Assembly: GCA_034190875.2 (NCBI GenBank)
Contig: CM067356.1
Coordinates: 22,532,258-22,596,257 of the forward strand
Source of the DNA: Urechis unicinctus
Taxonomy: Eukaryota > Annelida > Polychaeta > Xenopneusta > Urechidae
Direction: 5' to 3'
Length of the DNA stretch: 64,000 nt
The notes under the pieces are model-generated. The model ran no database searches, had not been told where the DNA came from, and worked only from the letters and a program-made list of their open reading frames with translations. A program made the position numbers and the translations under genes. Positions 59,953 to 64,000 of the stretch are shown here, one piece after another. Position 1 is the first letter of the stretch. Each line of letters begins with the position of its first letter.

Positions 59953-62900
59953 GAACCCAATTACAGCAGATGCATATTTTATAAAATAGAGAATAAATTC
60001 CGGACGGGAACTATTGTGTTAACTCTTCATGTCAAACGAGGTATTAATGGATACAGCCAGTCGTAAATTCTTCAGAATGCTAAGACCCAACCTAAACAAC
60101 GTCGCTTTCTCTAGTAATCTACAACAGAGGCAATCATTAACCTTGCCGACATTTACTACACAGTATTACACCTTATACCAGACACAGTCCATCAAACACT
60201 TACTAATTCATAAAATCCCCCAATATGTAAATATCGATACCAAAATATTGTCATAAATATGATTAGAATATTTGATTATTTATGAAAGGTTCACCCATGA
60301 CTCCCAGTCTAACGAGATTGGTCGCTGGTAAATAAAACTGCAAAACAGGTGTGAGGTGCCAAACAAATGTCACAAGAAACATGTTACAGCCTTCTGCATT
60401 AAGACTGTCGGCACCACCACTTTACGACGAGTGTTTGGTGCCACCCCTCCCAACCAATAATGACAACATCTACAACGTGTCTCCTTCACACACAATTACG
60501 TGGAGGCGCAGGCAACACTTTATGTTTAACTCAAGTACATCCTACAGAGTTACTTAAGATCCGATTGTCACGCCATTTGTCAGACAAAGAATACGTCACA
60601 CAAGCAAACCAAATTGATCTGATAGATAAGATATGACCTTTTTAATTTTGATTAATAACTTTCATTACGCAGGAAGTTAGCAGCACAGACGTATGTTTCA
60701 CCTAAAAAATGAACATTGTGCTTGATAACTACGAATGTGACACCAGCCCTTGTAGCTTAGCTACATGAAAAAGTGCATGATGCATGAGCTGTTTTTACAG
60801 TTAATATTACAAACGAATCGTATTGAATTTGCTGATCGAAGCATACAAATGACTGTTGAACATGAGGATACTACCATCGACTGTAGAACATTTGGAACAT
60901 TTCTTACAATATAAATGGGGGTCGCATTTGCACACTTAAGCGAACTATATGTTCTTGAATAATATATGATTAGGCTATTGCTAAGTTATGTAATCTACGA
61001 CTAACAATGGGGATATACATATAGTTGTGAGCTGAGTTAATGGGCTTCAAAAAGGCATGTTACCGTCTCTGTAATACAAAAATGTCTATCATTATCTGCG
61101 TGCTTTACGTCGCGGTTTATACTTAGATAGTTGCATAATATGGCTACGGTAAAGTGCTGTAATATAAATCGCCGACTCCCCACAAATCCATTGAGATCCA
61201 AACACTAATTCTGTACAATTATTGATTGCCAGTAAACCATTACCAAAGCAACGAGACACAATGGGACAGAATCAATGACTCATGGCCCATGCGTATTCTT
61301 CAAATCGATCCGATAATGTTAAAAGGAGGAATCTTCATCTGGGGCACCCAAAGCATCACACATACTTATGCGAAGTGCAATGCTGCAGATTACTTTGTAT
61401 TTTCCGGCATTCAAGGGTAAGCTTCTCATCACGATTTACATATAACCACTTCAACTTCCTCGTTCATAAGGGAGGCCTTTTAATATAAAAGCTTCTCGGC
61501 GTTCTGCTCGTACATTTTCTCTTGAACATCTTGCAATGAATTCTGTATATGCAGATTATCAGAAAACATACTAAAGACAATATCTTTCAGCTGTCTGTGA
61601 AGATGAATGAGACCAATCCCACGATAACAAAGCTGTTTGCTCAGTGATTGCAATCAGTGGTTACCTGCGCAACAGGTGACAAGCCATCGGAAGGACAATA
61701 AATAGTTAGATGACATAACAACTTGATGAGTGTTCGGTGGATCACTACCAGGTGATACTGATCAAAGATAAAAAAAACTCTTCACACCAACTTTGTTAAG
61801 TGGAGACACAGTTGTCATTTCAGTTATAACTTCAATGAATCCAAAGTAGTCCATGTCATTATTGATAAATTTCATTTTATTTCGCAGGCAGTGATGAAGT
61901 ATTGTACAAAACATTCCGATCAACCAATAATGATATGAAAGATGGCACGAGAGTGCTACGCCCAGAGTAGGTGTGGCGCGGACATATAGTACAGGATTAG
62001 ACAACGGGTGAGCATTGTGCGAAGGGGAACATGTACGTGGTGTTTGAGAATACGACATTAATTTCTGATCAGTGCTTGATAAGCAACCGATTGGTGTAAA
62101 AGATAGCAACGCCTCACATCGTCATGTCACGGAATAAGGCTAAGTGATCGTATTGTACTTGCCAATCGAAGCATACAAAGGCATTGTAATCATTGATTTC
62201 TATCCAGCCTGGTGCTTTCATATCAGTCCTGACAACATTAATTGGAAAGTTGCGCAGTAGAACTGGTGTACTTTGAGAGTGGTCATATACGGCGGTAGGC
62301 ACTGGGGCTCATGAAATAATGGTGTCGAGTACACGAGAGAGAAAATATTGGTAACAGAAATCTATATTCTTTAATGGTTCATGTTGCTAACAAATGTAAG
62401 ATAGTCTACCGTAGCAAATTGTAATACATCTAGATTAAGCGAAATAAGCAAACGACAGTGGTGATACTGCACCGCTTGGTAATCCAATAGCATCTGTCAT
62501 GCCTTTGGCGATATAAATAACTGCATTTAATCGATAGCATCATAAAATCTACCCAGAAAAGCAAGAAAATGACCTAGTGAGCTGCTGTTATAATAATCCT
62601 AGATGCCCTGCGACATAATGAGACGTGCGTTGTTGCGCAAAATAATGAAATGTTTGATTGCATGTCCGTGTATTCCAAATGTCCGCATTTGTATAATATG
62701 CTTGACTGTCGTCCATGTAACTTACTCGCTTGAGATCTCTCGACGACGCCATTTTATTGTGTGTGCCTGAAGCAATTGCATTACAAAGTTAATAACTAAC
62801 GCGCGGGTCCAAACAATTATAGACTTATCAGTTGTGTCAATACTTTGCAGCTATAGGAACATCACATAGTGTCATTTTACTGTGATATTCAGCACGTGTA

Positions 62901-64000
62901 CCACGAGATGGCCCTTGTTCACCTTAAATATACGGTAAGAGTCGCACCCCCTTTCACTATACACACTCTAGCAGCATAAATTATGTGTAACTTGGATAGA
63001 GAATAAGGGCTGAATATGTGTTCAACAAATCATAATCTCAGATAATCATGATTTGTACTTTACATTTTTTTTCTTCCAACGGAAATGCTTTCAAATGAGT
63101 TCAATATTTATGTATCTATGCCAGGGCTTTTGTGAGTAGGAAGCAATAATGCGATGGCATAACTGAAGCATTGGTTTTGTATCAAATAAATAAATCCACG
63201 AGTGGAAACGATTTTTATTTGCCACATCGCTGTGTTATACCACGTACTTCATGGGCGTATTGCAACATAATACCGGTGTTGACTTCCTTGCACCCCTAGT
63301 ATTATCCCGTACCCAATCTGCCAATAACGCAGTCTGCTAATGTGGCTTAGCGTAGACATGTTGCAATTGAAATAACGGCTGAATAGAATTGGCTTGGGAC
63401 CAAAATAGCTGTGAGAATAAACACCAAGGAGAGGAGAAGCAAACATTGCTTTTGGGTAATTTATACAGATTATGATATTTACTGTGCAAATTAAGAGTCA
63501 CTTTTGGAGTAATTACAACTGGGTTGAGATCATTGCATACAATATTGAACGGGCAGTCATTATGTCGGCATGTTGCATATGTATGGGCACATCCGTTGGG
63601 ATTATACATATCTATGTGCAGGATGTCAGACTCGCGTGGATGAATACAGCATAATACCTGGCAACATCGTACAGCACGTGTTTAAGCTCATATGTGTTTC
63701 AAAATAACATCATCTTTACAGCGACATATACTTTCTTTATCAGCAACAATGTTTTGTGCGTCGTACAAAAATAGTGCAGAAAACCAGCAGGCAGCATAGC
63801 ACAGTCAAGTCATGTAAACATTGATTAACAACATTAAGGAATGGGTTGCAGAACAATTGAGCTGGAACAGATGCTCCAAGAAGATATGGCATTCTTTGTA
63901 CTGTATGATTAATCGGCATCATATAGATCTTAAGGGAGTGAATACAATAAGGATGAGTTAAATGCATACACCATCAATACGATTGTCTACCATCTTTCCG
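59953..64000. repeat. Non-coding, dispersed repeat family copy 4 (in duplication B)
   Basis: About 99% match to 47426-51486. ORFs are mirrored from copy A with single changes and no domain. No gene is supported. Confidence 0.68.

Larger units (their letters stand above)
55517..64000. repeat. Segmental duplication, copy B (truncated by window end)
   Basis: Begins AAATAAAAAGGTCTGTCTAG, directly after sequence unrelated to what precedes 41018. The order is the same as in copy A, but with an expanded microsatellite block (56565-59142) and no transposon. The final base corresponds to 51486 of copy A. Confidence 0.88.

Overview
This window is metazoan nuclear DNA: GT-AG introns, very long simple-sequence repeats, low gene density, AT-rich non-coding sequence, and one gene from an animal-specific family (UNC93). 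The transposon families and satellite load fit a marine invertebrate, but the sequence alone does not fix the phylum. Most of the window carries no gene. No prokaryotic operon, rRNA, convincing tRNA or CRISPR array was seen.

Layout. 1-25.2 kb is non-coding and built from tandem repeats of several scales: a 31-bp minisatellite (2.1-4.1 kb), a ~115-bp triplicate, a 37-bp repeat, a 740-bp (CATA)n tract, old diverged copies of a multi-kb module (7.1 kb and 13.2-20.3 kb), a fold-back element with a C22 tract (20.9-21.1 kb), and a 32-bp minisatellite with a 173-bp higher-order period (24.5-25.2 kb). 26.27-28.55 kb is the only clearly intact cellular gene, a three-exon UNC93A-type 12-TM membrane protein whose first intron is mostly (TA)n. 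28.9-64 kb holds diverged copies of another long non-coding repeat family, interrupted by a 260-bp MITE (29861-30120, TSD ATTAC), a ~200-bp inverted duplication, and AT-rich microsatellites.

From 41018 a ~14.5-kb segment begins and starts again at 55517 at about 99% identity, continuing off the right edge. It is either a recent tandem duplication or two haplotypes joined in assembly. The first copy carries a 3845-bp DNA transposon (43577-47421) flanked by TTAA; the second copy has the exact empty site with a single TTAA (59949-59952).

The transposon is the most interesting object. It holds two converging spliced genes whose coding 3' ends overlap by 28 bp. The plus-strand gene is a THAP-domain protein (Kolobok-like transposase N- and C-terminal parts, with a frameshift after codon 7). 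The minus-strand gene is a three-exon protein homologous to the cytoplasmic Cys-rich C-terminal ('ballast') domain of the P2X7 receptor, with an in-frame TGA exactly where P2X7 has a conserved Cys. An identical 12-bp CRE-type palindrome precedes each gene. Gene order, target site and the empty site together indicate that a P2X7-ballast-like protein travels as part of a TTAA transposon.
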